64,000 nt of DNA from Actinomadura graeca (GTDB lineage Bacteria; Actinomycetota; Actinomycetes; Streptosporangiales; Streptosporangiaceae). This document shows, in pieces, positions 26,700 through 35,879 of this stretch. Below the pieces are notes generated by a model. The model saw only the letters and a list, made by a program, of their open reading frames with translations, was not told where the DNA came from and did no database searches. Location of the stretch: contig NZ_CP059572.1 of the NCBI RefSeq assembly GCF_019175365.1, positions 7,316,001 to 7,380,000 of the forward strand, written 5' to 3'. The position numbers and the translations under genes are program-made. Position 1 is the first letter of the stretch; each line of letters begins with the position of its first letter.

Positions 26700-28205
26700 T
26701 CAGGGACGCCAGAGAACGGCCGACGGCCGCTCCTTCGAGAGTGCGACCGACCCCGTCCAGCTGATGCCGGACGGCAGCGGCAGGTACGACCCGTCCAGGA
26801 AGAAGCCGCGGTTGACGGCCGTGACGGTCGCGGACGCGCCATTGTCGCCCGCGCCGACCGGACGGCGGATCGCCTCGACGGAGACGATGTCGGAGAGCGC
26901 CGTGCCCTCGGGCACCTCGACGGTGGTGGCGACGGCCCCGTCCCGCTCGATCGACCACGTCGGCTGGTCGTGGTCGGACCGGTACAGGCGCGACGGATCT
27001 GACTTCAGCCGGACGCCGAGTGCGACCCCCGGCACCGAGCCGGTGCCCGCCGGGCTGCCGGTGGTCTTCGCGAACTCGGCGAACAGGTACGCGCGCTGGT
27101 CGCCGACCTCCCGGGTGGAGGGATCGGACGGCTCCTCGATCTTCTCTTCGCGGACCATCTCCTGTGCCATGACCCGGTATGTCCATGGCTCGCGGTCCAT
27201 GACGACCTCGCGGGCCCGTCCGGCGGGCCGCTCGGCTCGCACGTCCGGGAGGAAGCGCAGCGGCGCGTCCTTGGAGACGGCGTCGCACATGTTGTTGTTC
27301 TGCGTACACGTTTGCAGCAGCGGGTGGTCGGCCTCGTAGCGGCCGGTGAACTTCAGCGTCGCGTGCTCGGGTGCCTGGTAGACGCCCGTCCCGTCCACCC
27401 GCCTCCCGGACGCGTCGACCTCGACCCGGTAGATCCACTCGATGTCGGTCGTCCGGCCCCAGCGGGCCATCAGCGCCGGCGAGTCGGTGCCGCCGTCCTC
27501 GTTGCTCCACACCACCGAGTATTCGATGACCTGGTGGCCGGGCGTCTCGGCGGGCCTGGTCTCGTGCCAGGCGATCAGCGGCGTGTCCGTTGTGGCGTTC
27601 TGGTACGGATCGTTCAGGGGTCCCGTCGTCCGGCCGATGATGACGGGGGCGTGCCGCAGGGCGACCTGGTCCGCGCGCGGCACGCCGATGCGGGGCCGGG
27701 TGAGCAGGACGCGCCGCGCCGCCGGGGCGCTGCCTCGCGCGAACCGCAGCGTCACCTTGTGCCGCCCGGGGCGCACATGCCCAAGGCCGAGGCTGCGCGG
27801 CGTCGGTTCGGACGAGGGGACGACGAGATCGGTCACATGACGGCCGTCCACCGCGATGGACACCACGGCGGACTCGGCGCCCTTACGGTCCCAGGAGATC
27901 CCGGGGGCAGCGGCCTCGAAGCCGACGACGGCCTCGCCGCCCTGCCGGGCGATGAACGTCAGCGAACGGGCGGGACCGTCCCGCCGGACCACGACCGTGC
28001 CCGACGCCGCAGCGAGGTCGGGAGCCCCGGCGAGGTGGGGAGACAGGGTGAGGGCAGACGGCGCGGCGTAGGTGGGGGAGACGGCGTGGATGGGCGAGAC
28101 GGCGTGGATGGGGGAGACGGCGTGGGCGGGGGAGAGGGCGAGCGGGGTGCCCAGTAGGGCTGTCGCGGTCAGGGCGAGGACGGCGTGACGCGCACGGCTT
28201 CTCAT
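26700..28205 (-). CDS. Secreted hypothetical protein
   Basis: A 501-residue protein I do not recognise. It has a clear signal peptide (RSRARHAVLALTATALLGTP, then an Ala-x-Ala cleavage context). Immediately after it, an 18-nt tandem repeat (28072-28140) encodes HAVSPI about three times at the cleavage junction. The mature part looks beta-rich. It contains segments such as APVIIGRTTGPLNDPYQNAT, EYSVVWSNEDGGTDSPAL and a two-Cys loop TCTQNNNMC. It has no recognised catalytic motif and no membrane anchor. It stands alone, with 350 nt upstream free of genes. Confidence 0.6.
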   Translation of the reverse strand: MRSRARHAVLALTATALLGTPLALSPAHAVSPIHAVSPIHAVSPTYAAPSALTLSPHLAGAPDLAAASGTVVVRRDGPARSLTFIARQGGEAVVGFEAAAPGISWDRKGAESAVVSIAVDGRHVTDLVVPSSEPTPRSLGLGHVRPGRHKVTLRFARGSAPAARRVLLTRPRIGVPRADQVALRHAPVIIGRTTGPLNDPYQNATTDTPLIAWHETRPAETPGHQVIEYSVVWSNEDGGTDSPALMARWGRTTDIEWIYRVEVDASGRRVDGTGVYQAPEHATLKFTGRYEADHPLLQTCTQNNNMCDAVSKDAPLRFLPDVRAERPAGRAREVVMDREPWTYRVMAQEMVREEKIEEPSDPSTREVGDQRAYLFAEFAKTTGSPAGTGSVPGVALGVRLKSDPSRLYRSDHDQPTWSIERDGAVATTVEVPEGTALSDIVSVEAIRRPVGAGDNGASATVTAVNRGFFLDGSYLPLPSGISWTGSVALSKERPSAVLWRP

Positions 28206-28474
28206 GATCGGCGAACCTAGGACGGCGGGGTTGCTTTCAGGTGACGCGCCGGTCCCCCATGAGTGTCGAGACTGTTGCCGCCCCCTCAAAGCCCCCGTGC
28301 CCTGCCAAACGTCCCGCCGGGCCCGCCGGACAGGCTGCTCAGTCACGTCCCAGCGCAACTGTTCGGGAGTCTGTGTTGCTCCTTTAAACACATCCTGCGC
28401 GCGAGCCCTACATGCGCGTCACGCCTGCACGTCCCGTATGCGCGTCCTTCACACGTGTTCGTTCTTGCGTCGAT
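28206..28474. other. Intergenic region, no gene seen
   Basis: This is the upstream region of the secreted-protein gene. No frame has a credible start and ribosome binding site, and I see no convincing promoter. It joins the 35-nt repeat array that ends at the next gene's stop codon. Confidence 0.5.
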
Positions 28475-28560
28475 CCGCTGGACGGCGTCATCCGTTTGAG
28501 CGGCGCCCTCCGCTGGACGGCGTTATCCGTTTGAGCGCGGTCATCCATTGGACGGCGTCA
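28475..28560. repeat. 35-nt tandem repeat ending at a stop codon
   Basis: Copies start at 28475, 28510 and 28545. The first two are about 35 nt and share CCGCTGGACGGCGTYATCCG; the third is partial (CCATTGGACGGCGTCA). The third includes the TGA of the minus-strand gene ending at 28558, and copy one carries the same TGA-containing sequence. Confidence 0.85.
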
Positions 28561-29439
28561 GACGATGGTGCGGATGGCCGCCAGCGTGCTCGGAAGCTGG
28601 AGCGAGACGCCCGTGAACCGTTCCGCCGGGGCGTGCGACTCGGGCTCGTAGAGGGTGAGGCCGATCGAGGGCAGCCGTACCGTCCGCCCTCGCCGGACGA
28701 CGTCATGGCGAAGGCCGCGGAACAGTGCGACCACGTCCGCGGCGGGCTCGTCGAGCAGGTCGATGCCGTCGAGCCGGAACCTCATCTCCGGGTTGCCGCT
28801 CCAGCCGGGGGCGCGCGTCCCGAAGATGTCGGCGAGCCGCTCGGCGCCGTCCTCGCCGCGCTCGGTGGACAGCGCGAGCCGCCCGCGTCCCACCCGGACG
28901 CTCCGGTGGTCGGCCCACCCGCACAGGAACGACGCCTTGGGCGGCGGGGTGCCGCACCGCTCGGCGATGGCGGCGAGGGCGGTCCAGGCGTCCGGCGCCT
29001 GGGTCGAGAACAGGAGGTCGGCCTCCGGGAGGAGGGCACCGCGACCGGGGTCCAGGGTGATGACGAACGGCGGCACGCGGCCGGGGAACCGCGCGGGGTC
29101 GGGCTCCCGGAGCGTGACCAGGCCCTCCCACTCGACCGGCTCGTCGACGGCGAACCAGGTGATCGCGGCCTCGGCGCCGAGGTCGCGGAACGTCGCGTCC
29201 GTCAGCCGCTCGCCGACCGACTCGCGCAGCGCGTCCGCCGTCTCGCACAGCCGCCGGTGCCACCAGGGCGGCTCCGGTCCAGACCCCGCGCCGGTCTGCC
29301 AGCGGGTGCCGGCCCCGGTGAGGTCCCAGCGCCGTACCGCGCCGGAGTCGGCCACGACCACGCAGTGCCAGCCGTCCGGCTCGCCGCGCAGCAGGACACG
29401 CGCGGGCACCCGCCCCCGGCCCGCCTCCTCATTCCGCAT
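28558..29439 (-). CDS. Hypothetical protein
   Basis: A 293-residue soluble protein I cannot assign. The N-terminal half has a WHCVVVADSGAVRRWDL strand pattern and a GAEAAITWFAVDEPVEWEGL segment. The middle contains a Cys-Trp patch (ASFLCGWADHRSVRVG). The C-terminus ends in LQLPSTLAAIRTIV. There is no signal peptide or membrane helix. It is divergent from a YezG-like immunity-type gene, sharing a 297-nt upstream region. A role together with that gene is only a positional guess. The ATG at 29439 is the first credible start. Confidence 0.55.
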   Translation of the reverse strand: MRNEEAGRGRVPARVLLRGEPDGWHCVVVADSGAVRRWDLTGAGTRWQTGAGSGPEPPWWHRRLCETADALRESVGERLTDATFRDLGAEAAITWFAVDEPVEWEGLVTLREPDPARFPGRVPPFVITLDPGRGALLPEADLLFSTQAPDAWTALAAIAERCGTPPPKASFLCGWADHRSVRVGRGRLALSTERGEDGAERLADIFGTRAPGWSGNPEMRFRLDGIDLLDEPAADVVALFRGLRHDVVRRGRTVRLPSIGLTLYEPESHAPAERFTGVSLQLPSTLAAIRTIV

Positions 29440-29736
29440 TCGGACGACCCTATCCGCCCAAGAGGCGCAGCACATTCCATTCGGGCGTGTCCCGGCGCGC
29501 CTCCGGCGAACACCCCCGGGACCGGCGCCCCGTTCCGGCCGCCGACCTGGGGCGCGCCCGGCTCGACCAAGATCGTCCCGCGGGGGTCCGTGTCCGGCCC
29601 GGTGGTTTTGCCGCGACACGGCGGCGCTGCTTGGCCTGGCCCGAGATGTCGGTACGGTCGGAGGGCAGCGGCCGTGACGGGGTACCGTGCCTTTCGGCCC
29701 AGTCGACCGGCAGATCCGACCTCCGGAGGTTTTCGC

Positions 29737-30177
29737 GTGACCCACTCCGAGCAGGTCCTGCGCTCCCCGGCGGAGCGGGAGGCGGTGAACGGCGCCGTCC
29801 GCGCGCTGCGGTCCGCCGCTCCCGCGGGCTGGGAGCGGCTCGGTTTCGAGTTCCGCGCGACGGTCGGGATCGACAGCGCGTCCTTCGAGGTCCAGGGCGC
29901 GGACGGACGGCGCCGCAAGGCCATGCCGCCTGGTCAGGCCGTCGGGCGGATGGACGAGCTGCGCCGCGTCATGTACCGGCGCGGTAAGGGCGCCTGGTTC
30001 ACCGCCCGCCTGGAGGTCGAGCGCTCGGGACGGTTCAGCGCCGAGTTCGACTACGAGGGCGAACCCGAGTTCACCCCGCCTCTGACGCCGTCCGCCTACG
30101 CACTGGACCTCGACCGGTTCCCCCGCACGGACGAGCACATTCCGGAGTGGCTCCGCGAAAAGCTCAACGAGGCGTGA
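29737..30177 (+). CDS. YezG/DUF600-like putative immunity-type protein
   Basis: A 146-residue protein starting at GTG 29737 behind an excellent GGAGG site. Its pattern resembles YezG-like immunity or antitoxin proteins: helices, then GWERLGFEFRATVGIDSASF, a basic KGAWFTARLEVERSGRFSAE, and an ending LDRFPRTDEHIPEWLREKL. The FPR...IPEWL ending is the most telling part. No polymorphic toxin gene with an LXG or nuclease domain is adjacent. If it is an immunity protein it is an orphan, or the divergent unknown gene is its partner. Confidence 0.55.
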   Translation: MTHSEQVLRSPAEREAVNGAVRALRSAAPAGWERLGFEFRATVGIDSASFEVQGADGRRRKAMPPGQAVGRMDELRRVMYRRGKGAWFTARLEVERSGRFSAEFDYEGEPEFTPPLTPSAYALDLDRFPRTDEHIPEWLREKLNEA

Positions 30178-30296
30178 CCCCCGTCGTCGGCAGTCGGACG
30201 TGATCGCCGGGACGGGCCGCGAGCGTGATCGCGCCCGCGGCGCGCGCGTGATCACGGAGGGCCGGAACACCGTCCGGGTGAGGGCAGACTTGAGGG

Positions 30297-31505
30297 GTGC
30301 CCGCTACCTTGCCCGATGGTGATCCCGTACCCGCCGACGGTGCGCTGCCCGGCAGCGCCCTGGAGGGGCTGGGGACGCGGCCGTTCGCGTTCTATATCCA
30401 TGTCCCGTTCTGTGTGACACGGTGCGGCTACTGCGATTTCAACACCTACACGGCGACGGAGCTGGGCCCTGGCGCGAGCCGCGATTCCTATGCGGACACC
30501 GCCATCGCCGAGGTCCGGATGGCGCGCCGGGTACTGGGCGACGCCGGCCTGCCGGTGGAGACCGTGTTCGTAGGCGGGGGCACCCCGACCCTCCTGCCAC
30601 CGGACGACCTCGGCCGCATCCTCGCCGCCGTCGACGCCGAATTCGGGCTCGCGTCCGGCGCGGAGGTCACCACCGAGGCCAACCCGGAATCGGTGGACGA
30701 GGCGTACCTCGGAAAGCTGCGGGAAGCCGGATTCACCCGCGTCTCGTACGGCATGCAGAGCGCGCGCGAGCACGTCCTGGCCGTCCTGGAACGGACCCAC
30801 ACCCCTGGACGCGTCCCACAGGTCGTCGACTGGACGCGCAAGGCGGGCTTCGAGCACATCAACCTGGACCTCATCTACGGAGCCCCAGGAGAGACCGACG
30901 ACGACTGGCGCGCCTCCTTGGAGGCCGCCCTGGAGGCCGAGCCCGACCACGTGTCGGCGTACGCGCTCATCGTCGAAGACGGAACCCGCCTGGCGGCGCA
31001 GGTGCGCCGTGGTGAACTGACCCCGCCCGACGACGACGCCATGGCCGATCGCTACCTCATCGCGGACGAACTGCTGTCCGCGCACGGCCTGCGCTGGTAC
31101 GAGATCTCCAACTGGGCCACCGACCCCGCCGCCGCATGCCGCCACAACCTTCTCTATTGGACGGGCGCGGACTGGTGGGGTGTCGGCCCCGGCGCCCACA
31201 GCCACGTCGGTGGGACGCGCTGGTGGAACGTCAAGCATCCCGCCGCCTACGCCGCACGTCTCGCCGACGGGACGACCCCTGCCCACGCCCGCGAGATCCT
31301 CGACGCCGAGGATCGCCGCATCGAGCGGATCATGCTGGAGCTGCGGCTCGCGGACGGCTGCCCGGCGGGGCTGCTGGACGGCGCGTCCGCCCGCCGGGCC
31401 ATGGCCGACGGCCTGATCGAGCCGGGCCCCTACGAGGACGGGCGCGCCGTGCTCACCCTGCGCGGGCGCCTGCTCGCCGACGCCGTCGTCCGCGACCTGA
31501 CCTGA
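30297..31505 (+). CDS. hemW: Heme chaperone / radical SAM protein HemW
   Basis: A 402-residue radical SAM protein of the HemW (oxygen-independent coproporphyrinogen oxidase-like) family, now viewed as a heme chaperone. The 4Fe-4S/SAM motif is CVTRCGYCDF near residue 40. FVGGGTPTLLP and NLDLIYGAPGET are family motifs. The C-terminal HemN_C-type domain includes CRHNLLYWTGADWWGVGPGAHS (in part). The fourth Cys of HemN proper (CxxxCxxCxC) is replaced by Phe, which separates HemW from true HemN. Start GTG 30297 has AGGGG directly adjacent, so the exact start is uncertain. Confidence 0.93.
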   Translation: MPATLPDGDPVPADGALPGSALEGLGTRPFAFYIHVPFCVTRCGYCDFNTYTATELGPGASRDSYADTAIAEVRMARRVLGDAGLPVETVFVGGGTPTLLPPDDLGRILAAVDAEFGLASGAEVTTEANPESVDEAYLGKLREAGFTRVSYGMQSAREHVLAVLERTHTPGRVPQVVDWTRKAGFEHINLDLIYGAPGETDDDWRASLEAALEAEPDHVSAYALIVEDGTRLAAQVRRGELTPPDDDAMADRYLIADELLSAHGLRWYEISNWATDPAAACRHNLLYWTGADWWGVGPGAHSHVGGTRWWNVKHPAAYAARLADGTTPAHAREILDAEDRRIERIMLELRLADGCPAGLLDGASARRAMADGLIEPGPYEDGRAVLTLRGRLLADAVVRDLT

Positions 31506-31555
31506 TCTACCTCACCTGCCCTGCCCTGACCTGGCCTGAACGGTGGGCCCGTCCG

Positions 31556-32341
31556 TCAGCTGATCATCGGCCAGGCCATGAAAGAGGGGTAGCGGTACCA
31601 CTCGCCCCGGTTGGCGGCCAGCCCCGCCATGATCAGGAAGACGATCGACGCGATGGCGGTCGCGATCATCGTGACGAACCCGATGAGGACGAAGAGCAAG
31701 ATCAGGTTGATGATGAAGTAGACGAACTGGGTGATCGCGAAGTTGAGGCCCTGGGCGCCGTGGTGCCGCAGGTACGCCGACTCGTCCTTCTTGATCAGGT
31801 AGACCAGCAGCGGGGCGATGACCCCAAGGAGGAACTGCCCGAGGTGGGCCATCATCGCCCAGGTCCGCTCATCGGAGGTCGTCATGCTGTGCGCGCCCTG
31901 CGGACCGTACGGCTGCACCTGCCCGCCGTAGTCGTAACCCTGCGGCTGCTGCCCGTACACAGGCTGCTGCTCGTATCCGGGCTGACCGGATCCAGCCTGG
32001 CCGGACCCCGATTGGCCATACGCAGGTTGCCCGTAGCCCTGTTGCCCGTACCCCGACTGCCCGTACCCCGACTGGCCGTACCCCGACTGGCCGTATCCGG
32101 GCTGCTCATATCCGGGCTGACCATAGGGCTGCTGTCCGGGCTGCCCGTAACCTGACTGCCCGTAGCCTGACTGCCCATACCCTGGTTGCCCGTATCCGGG
32201 CTGCTGACCTCCCGGGTATCCGGGCTGCTGACCGTAGCCTGGCTGTTCTCCCTGGCTCTGACCAGGGTTCTCCTGGCCCTGTGGATTGCCCTGTGGATTG
32301 CCCTGCGGGTTGCCCTGAGGATCCGGCTGCCCGTGCGTCAT
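31556..32341 (-). CDS. DUF4870 domain membrane protein with GYGQ-repeat tail
   Basis: A 261-residue protein. The first 150 residues are a low-complexity tail built from NPQG units and then about fifteen [14 protein letters not shown] units, rich in Tyr, Gly, Gln and Ser and almost free of charge. The remainder is a DUF4870 membrane domain: [33 protein letters not shown], two further helices, and an ending [24 protein letters not shown] precedes the start at 32341. It is a paralogue of the gene at 25998-26549. The tail resembles prion-like, condensate-forming sequences, but that property is an inference. Confidence 0.82.
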   Translation of the reverse strand: MTHGQPDPQGNPQGNPQGNPQGQENPGQSQGEQPGYGQQPGYPGGQQPGYGQPGYGQSGYGQSGYGQPGQQPYGQPGYEQPGYGQSGYGQSGYGQSGYGQQGYGQPAYGQSGSGQAGSGQPGYEQQPVYGQQPQGYDYGGQVQPYGPQGAHSMTTSDERTWAMMAHLGQFLLGVIAPLLVYLIKKDESAYLRHHGAQGLNFAITQFVYFIINLILLFVLIGFVTMIATAIASIVFLIMAGLAANRGEWYRYPSFMAWPMIS

Positions 32342-32382
32342 CGCGGTGCTCCTTCCCGGCGCCGCCACCGGGCGGGCCGGCG

Positions 32383-33315
32383 TCAGGGTGCGGGGGCGGT
32401 CACGAAGTCGATGAGCTCCTCGACGCGTCCTAGAAGGGCGGGTTCGAGGTCGGTGTAGGTGTTCACGGAGCGGAGAATCCGCTTCCAGCCCGCACGCACG
32501 TCCTCCCTCCAACCGAGCTCGGCGAGGACCCCCTCCTTCCAGGGTACGCCGCGCGGGATCCGGGGCCAGGCGCGGATTCCGACGGCCGACGGCTTCACCG
32601 CCTCCCAGATGTCGATGAAGGGGTGGCCGGTGACGAGCACATGCGGGGACGTGACCCGCGCGGCGATCCGGCTCTCCTTGGAACCCTCCACGAGGTGGTC
32701 GACGAGGACGCCGAGCCGCCGCCCCTCGTCCGGGCCGAACTCCTCGACGATGGCGGGCAGGTCGTCCACGCCCTCCAGATACTCCACGACGACGCCCTCG
32801 ACGCGCAGGTCGTGGCCCCAGATCTTCTCCACCAGCTCGGCGTCGTGGATGCCTTCCACGTAGATGCGGCTCTCCTTGGCGACCCGGGCGCGCAGCCCCT
32901 GGACCGCGATCGAACCGGACGCCGACCGGGCCGGTCCTCTCCCGCTTGTGCCCTTACCGCTTGCGCCCTCGGCAGTGGCACCCTTGGCAGGGCCGCCGTC
33001 GGCGGCGTCCCCCGCGGTGCCCGCCGCGGCGCCGCCCCCCGGCATGGCGTCCGGCCGGACCAGCGTGACCGGCTTCCCGTCGATCAGGAACCCGGCCTTC
33101 GTGAGGGGGAACACCCGCCTCTTGCCGAACCGGTCCTCCAGGGTGACGCCGAACTTGTCGCAGCCGACCACGGCGCCGCAGAAGCCGCTGTCGGGATCCT
33201 CCGCCACAAGGCCGGGTTCGGCCGCGATCTCGGGTATCCGGCCCTTGCGGGGCCGCCGCCAATCGCCGGACAGCACGTCGTTTCCGTACTTCTTGCTCCG
33301 CACAGCTCCGCACAT
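32383..33315 (-). CDS. DUF3097 family protein
   Basis: A 310-residue actinobacterial conserved protein of unknown function. It begins [20 protein letters not shown] and has a central [21 protein letters not shown] segment. [36 protein letters not shown] and EELGW-like C-terminal blocks follow, all characteristic of DUF3097. A Gly/Ala/Lys-rich linker at about residues 100-140 interrupts the two conserved halves. ATG 33315 has no Shine-Dalgarno but follows a TATCCT box by 8 nt, suggesting a leaderless mRNA. GTG 33303 is the alternative. Confidence 0.87.
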   Translation of the reverse strand: MCGAVRSKKYGNDVLSGDWRRPRKGRIPEIAAEPGLVAEDPDSGFCGAVVGCDKFGVTLEDRFGKRRVFPLTKAGFLIDGKPVTLVRPDAMPGGGAAAGTAGDAADGGPAKGATAEGASGKGTSGRGPARSASGSIAVQGLRARVAKESRIYVEGIHDAELVEKIWGHDLRVEGVVVEYLEGVDDLPAIVEEFGPDEGRRLGVLVDHLVEGSKESRIAARVTSPHVLVTGHPFIDIWEAVKPSAVGIRAWPRIPRGVPWKEGVLAELGWREDVRAGWKRILRSVNTYTDLEPALLGRVEELIDFVTAPAP

Positions 33316-33323
33316 TAACCGTA

Positions 33324-33329
33324 AGGATA
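33324..33329 (-). promoter_or_regulatory. -10 element for leaderless DUF3097 mRNA
   Basis: TATCCT on the minus strand fits TANNNT and lies 8 nt before the ATG at 33315. Transcription starting at or next to the ATG would give a leaderless message. Confidence 0.45.
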
Positions 33330-33446
33330 AGATCGCGCAGCCGTCCGGAAGCGCGCCCCCGGCGCTTCCCGCCGGTCGACCCGTCAGCGCGCCGGGACGG
33401 TGTGCGGGCCGCGGGCACTCCAGAACCGCGCCCGCTGGCCGTACAC

Positions 33447-33473
33447 TTGGCACTCGGGAGTACGGAGTGCCAG
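33447..33473. promoter_or_regulatory. CIRCE operator of hrcA-dnaJ
   Basis: TTGGCACTC-N9-GAGTGCCAG matches the CIRCE consensus (TTAGCACTC-N9-GAGTGCTAA) with compensated changes. It lies 63 nt upstream of hrcA, so HrcA should repress its own operon. Confidence 0.9.
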
Positions 33474-33535
33474 CGGCGGCGGCCGGTGGCCCGGACCTAT
33501 GGGGGCCCGTGGCAGGGGATGAAGGAGGTGACCAC

Positions 33536-34549
33536 GTGCTGGACGACCGGAAACTCGCGGTCCTGCGCGCCATAGTCGAGGACTACGTCTCCACCAATGA
33601 GCCGGTGGGTTCCAAGGCCCTGGCCGACCGTCACAACCTCGGTGTGTCCCCGGCCACCATCCGCAACGACATGGCCGTGCTGGAGGAGCAGGGGTACATC
33701 GCCCAGCCGCACACCAGCGCGGGCCGCGTGCCCACCGACAAGGGCTACCGCCTGTTCGTCGACCGGCTGTCCACGATCAAGCCGCTGTCGGTCGCCGAGC
33801 GCCGCGCGATCGAGACGTTCCTGTCCGGCGCCTACGACCTCGACGACGTCGTCGGCCGGACGGTCCGCCTGCTGGCGCAGCTCACCCGTCAGGTCGCGGT
33901 GGTGCAGTACCCGTCGCTGACCCGCTCGTCGGTGCGGCACGTGGAGCTGGTCCCGGTCGCCGAGGGCCGGCTGCTGCTCGTGCTGATCACCAACACGGGG
34001 CGGGTGGAGCAGCGGGTCATCGAGACCGTCGGCGTGGTGTCCGAGGAATCGATCGGCCACCTGCGGGCGTTGCTGAACACGTGCCTGGACGGGCTCGGCC
34101 TCGGCGACGTGCCGACCGCCGTCGCGGACCTGCCCGACAAGGTCGGCGCCGACGACCGGCCGGTCGCCGCGGCCGTCCTGTCGGTGCTGCTGGAGACGCT
34201 CGTCGACAAGCATGAGGAGAAGATCGTCTTCGCGGGCGCGGCGAACCTCGCGGCCGTGGACTTCTCGCAGAGCCTGCGGGACGTGCTGGTCGCGCTGGAG
34301 GAGCAGGTGGTCCTCATGAGGCTGCTCGGCGAGACCGGCGATTCCTCTACTCTTACGGTGCGGATCGGCACCGAGAACCCCGACGAGGGGCTCCGGTCGA
34401 CCTCGGTCGTCGCCGCCGACTACGGCGTGGGCGACCTCACACTGGCCCGGCTGGGAGTGCTCGGGCCGACACGCATGGATTACCCCGGCACGATGGGAGC
34501 GGTACGGGCAGTGGCACGCTACGTGGGACAGATCCTGGCGGGGTCGTAA
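33536..34549 (+). CDS. hrcA: Heat-inducible transcriptional repressor HrcA
   Basis: Binds CIRCE and represses heat-shock genes; activity depends on GroEL. It has 337 residues. The N-terminal winged helix includes [20 protein letters not shown] (20 residues) and [20 protein letters not shown], then the invariant [14 protein letters not shown]. Near the C-terminus are VRIGTENP and [13 protein letters not shown]. Start GTG 33536 is set by a strong AAGGAGG. A CIRCE element lies just upstream, and dnaJ starts directly after its stop. Confidence 0.97.
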   Translation: MLDDRKLAVLRAIVEDYVSTNEPVGSKALADRHNLGVSPATIRNDMAVLEEQGYIAQPHTSAGRVPTDKGYRLFVDRLSTIKPLSVAERRAIETFLSGAYDLDDVVGRTVRLLAQLTRQVAVVQYPSLTRSSVRHVELVPVAEGRLLLVLITNTGRVEQRVIETVGVVSEESIGHLRALLNTCLDGLGLGDVPTAVADLPDKVGADDRPVAAAVLSVLLETLVDKHEEKIVFAGAANLAAVDFSQSLRDVLVALEEQVVLMRLLGETGDSSTLTVRIGTENPDEGLRSTSVVAADYGVGDLTLARLGVLGPTRMDYPGTMGAVRAVARYVGQILAGS

Positions 34550-35692
34550 GTGGCCAACGACTACTACGCGACCCTGGGCGTCCGCCGGGACGCCAGCGCC
34601 GACGAGGTCAAGAAGGCCTACCGCCGGCTCGCGCGCGAGCTCCACCCGGACGTCAACCCCGATCCGGAGACCCAGGAGAAGTTCAAGGAGATCACCCAGG
34701 CGTACGAGGTGCTCTCCGACCCGAAGAAGCGCGAGATGTACGACCTCGGCGCGGACCCGTTCGCGGCAGGCGGGGCCGGTGGGGGCGCCGGAGGGTTCGG
34801 CGGCGCCGGGTTCCCGTTCAGCGACATCATGGACGCCTTCTTCGGCACCGCCGCCTCGCGGGGTCCCCGCTCCCGCGCCAGGCGCGGCCGCAACGCCACG
34901 CTGCGGGTCGAGCTCGACCTGTCCGAGACGGCGTTCGGCACGACCCGCGAGCTGTCCATCGACACGGCGGTCGCCTGCACGAGCTGCGAGGGCTCGGGCT
35001 GCGCGCCCGGCACCCACCCCGAGACGTGCGAGACGTGCCACGGGCGCGGCGAGGTGCAGCAGGTGCAGCGCTCGTTCCTCGGCCAGGTGATGACGGCCCG
35101 CCCGTGCCCGGCGTGCGGCGGCTTCGGCTCGGTGATCCGCAACCCGTGCGCCGAGTGCTCCGGTGACGGCCGGGTCCGCACCCGCCGCACCGTCAAGGTC
35201 AAGATCCCGGCGGGCGTCGAGAACGGCATCCACATCCAGCTCGCCGGCGAGGGCGAGGTCGGGCCGGGCGGCGGCCCGCCCGGCGACCTGTTCCTGGAGA
35301 TCGTGGAGAAGCCGCACCCGATCTACGAGCGGGAGGGCGACGACCTGCACTGCACGGTCGAGATCCCGATGACGGCCGCCGCGCTCGGCACGAACGTCAC
35401 CATCGAGACCCTGGACGCCGCCGAGGGCGTCGACATCAAGCCGGGCACGCAGTCCGGCCAGGTCATCACCCTCTACGGGCGGGGCGTCCGGCACCTCAAC
35501 GAGAGCGGCCGCGGCGACCTGATGATCCACGTGAACGTGGAGACCCCCGGCAAGCTGGACGAGGAGCAGGAGGAGCTGCTGCGGCGGCTGGCCAAGCTCC
35601 GCGGCGAGGAGCGCCCGCCCGGCAAGTTCGCGCCGGGGCAGCGGAGCGTCTTCTCACGGCTCCGCGACGTCTTCAACCAGCACCCCGGCTAG
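34550..35692 (+). CDS. dnaJ: Molecular chaperone DnaJ
   Basis: Hsp40 co-chaperone that stimulates DnaK. It has 380 residues. The J domain is at residues 1-70 with HPD in ARELHPDVN, followed by a Gly/Phe-rich linker. Four zinc-finger repeats follow: [24 protein letters not shown] and CAECSGDG. C-terminal substrate-binding domains complete it. It starts with GTG immediately after the hrcA TAA (no gap), the actinobacterial hrcA-dnaJ2 layout. This is usually the second dnaJ copy, with dnaK-grpE-dnaJ1 elsewhere. Confidence 0.97.
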   Translation: MANDYYATLGVRRDASADEVKKAYRRLARELHPDVNPDPETQEKFKEITQAYEVLSDPKKREMYDLGADPFAAGGAGGGAGGFGGAGFPFSDIMDAFFGTAASRGPRSRARRGRNATLRVELDLSETAFGTTRELSIDTAVACTSCEGSGCAPGTHPETCETCHGRGEVQQVQRSFLGQVMTARPCPACGGFGSVIRNPCAECSGDGRVRTRRTVKVKIPAGVENGIHIQLAGEGEVGPGGGPPGDLFLEIVEKPHPIYEREGDDLHCTVEIPMTAAALGTNVTIETLDAAEGVDIKPGTQSGQVITLYGRGVRHLNESGRGDLMIHVNVETPGKLDEEQEELLRRLAKLRGEERPPGKFAPGQRSVFSRLRDVFNQHPG

Positions 35693-35697
35693 GGATG

Positions 35698-35769
35698 CGC
35701 CCGACCGAGTCCAGCCGCCCGACGGAGTCCAGCCGCCCGGCCGAGTCCAGCCGCCCGGCCGTGACCCGC
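35698..35769. repeat. 18-nt tandem array after the dnaJ stop
   Basis: Four 18-nt units of CGCCCGRCCGAGTCCAGC follow the dnaJ TAG by 5 nt. They lie in a short open frame (35695-35883) whose stop overlaps the rsmE GTG. The frame would encode RPTESS repeats and then an Arg-rich tail. I regard it as spacer rather than a proven gene. Confidence 0.8.
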
Positions 35770-35879
35770 CTGCTGACCGCGTCCCGCCTGACCGCGACCC
35801 GCCCGGCGGGCCCCGTCGCCCGCCGTCCTGACGGTCACGCCGCCCGCCGTGCGGTGTGTTCCTGCCGCCGCGAGGGCCC

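Noticed and set aside
28475..28560. Possible CRISPR array at the 35-nt repeats.
   Set aside because: Units are directly contiguous without unique spacers and no cas genes are present.
33497..35530. A long antisense frame opposite hrcA-dnaJ.
   Set aside because: Low-complexity composition and no ribosome binding site; hrcA and dnaJ are certain.
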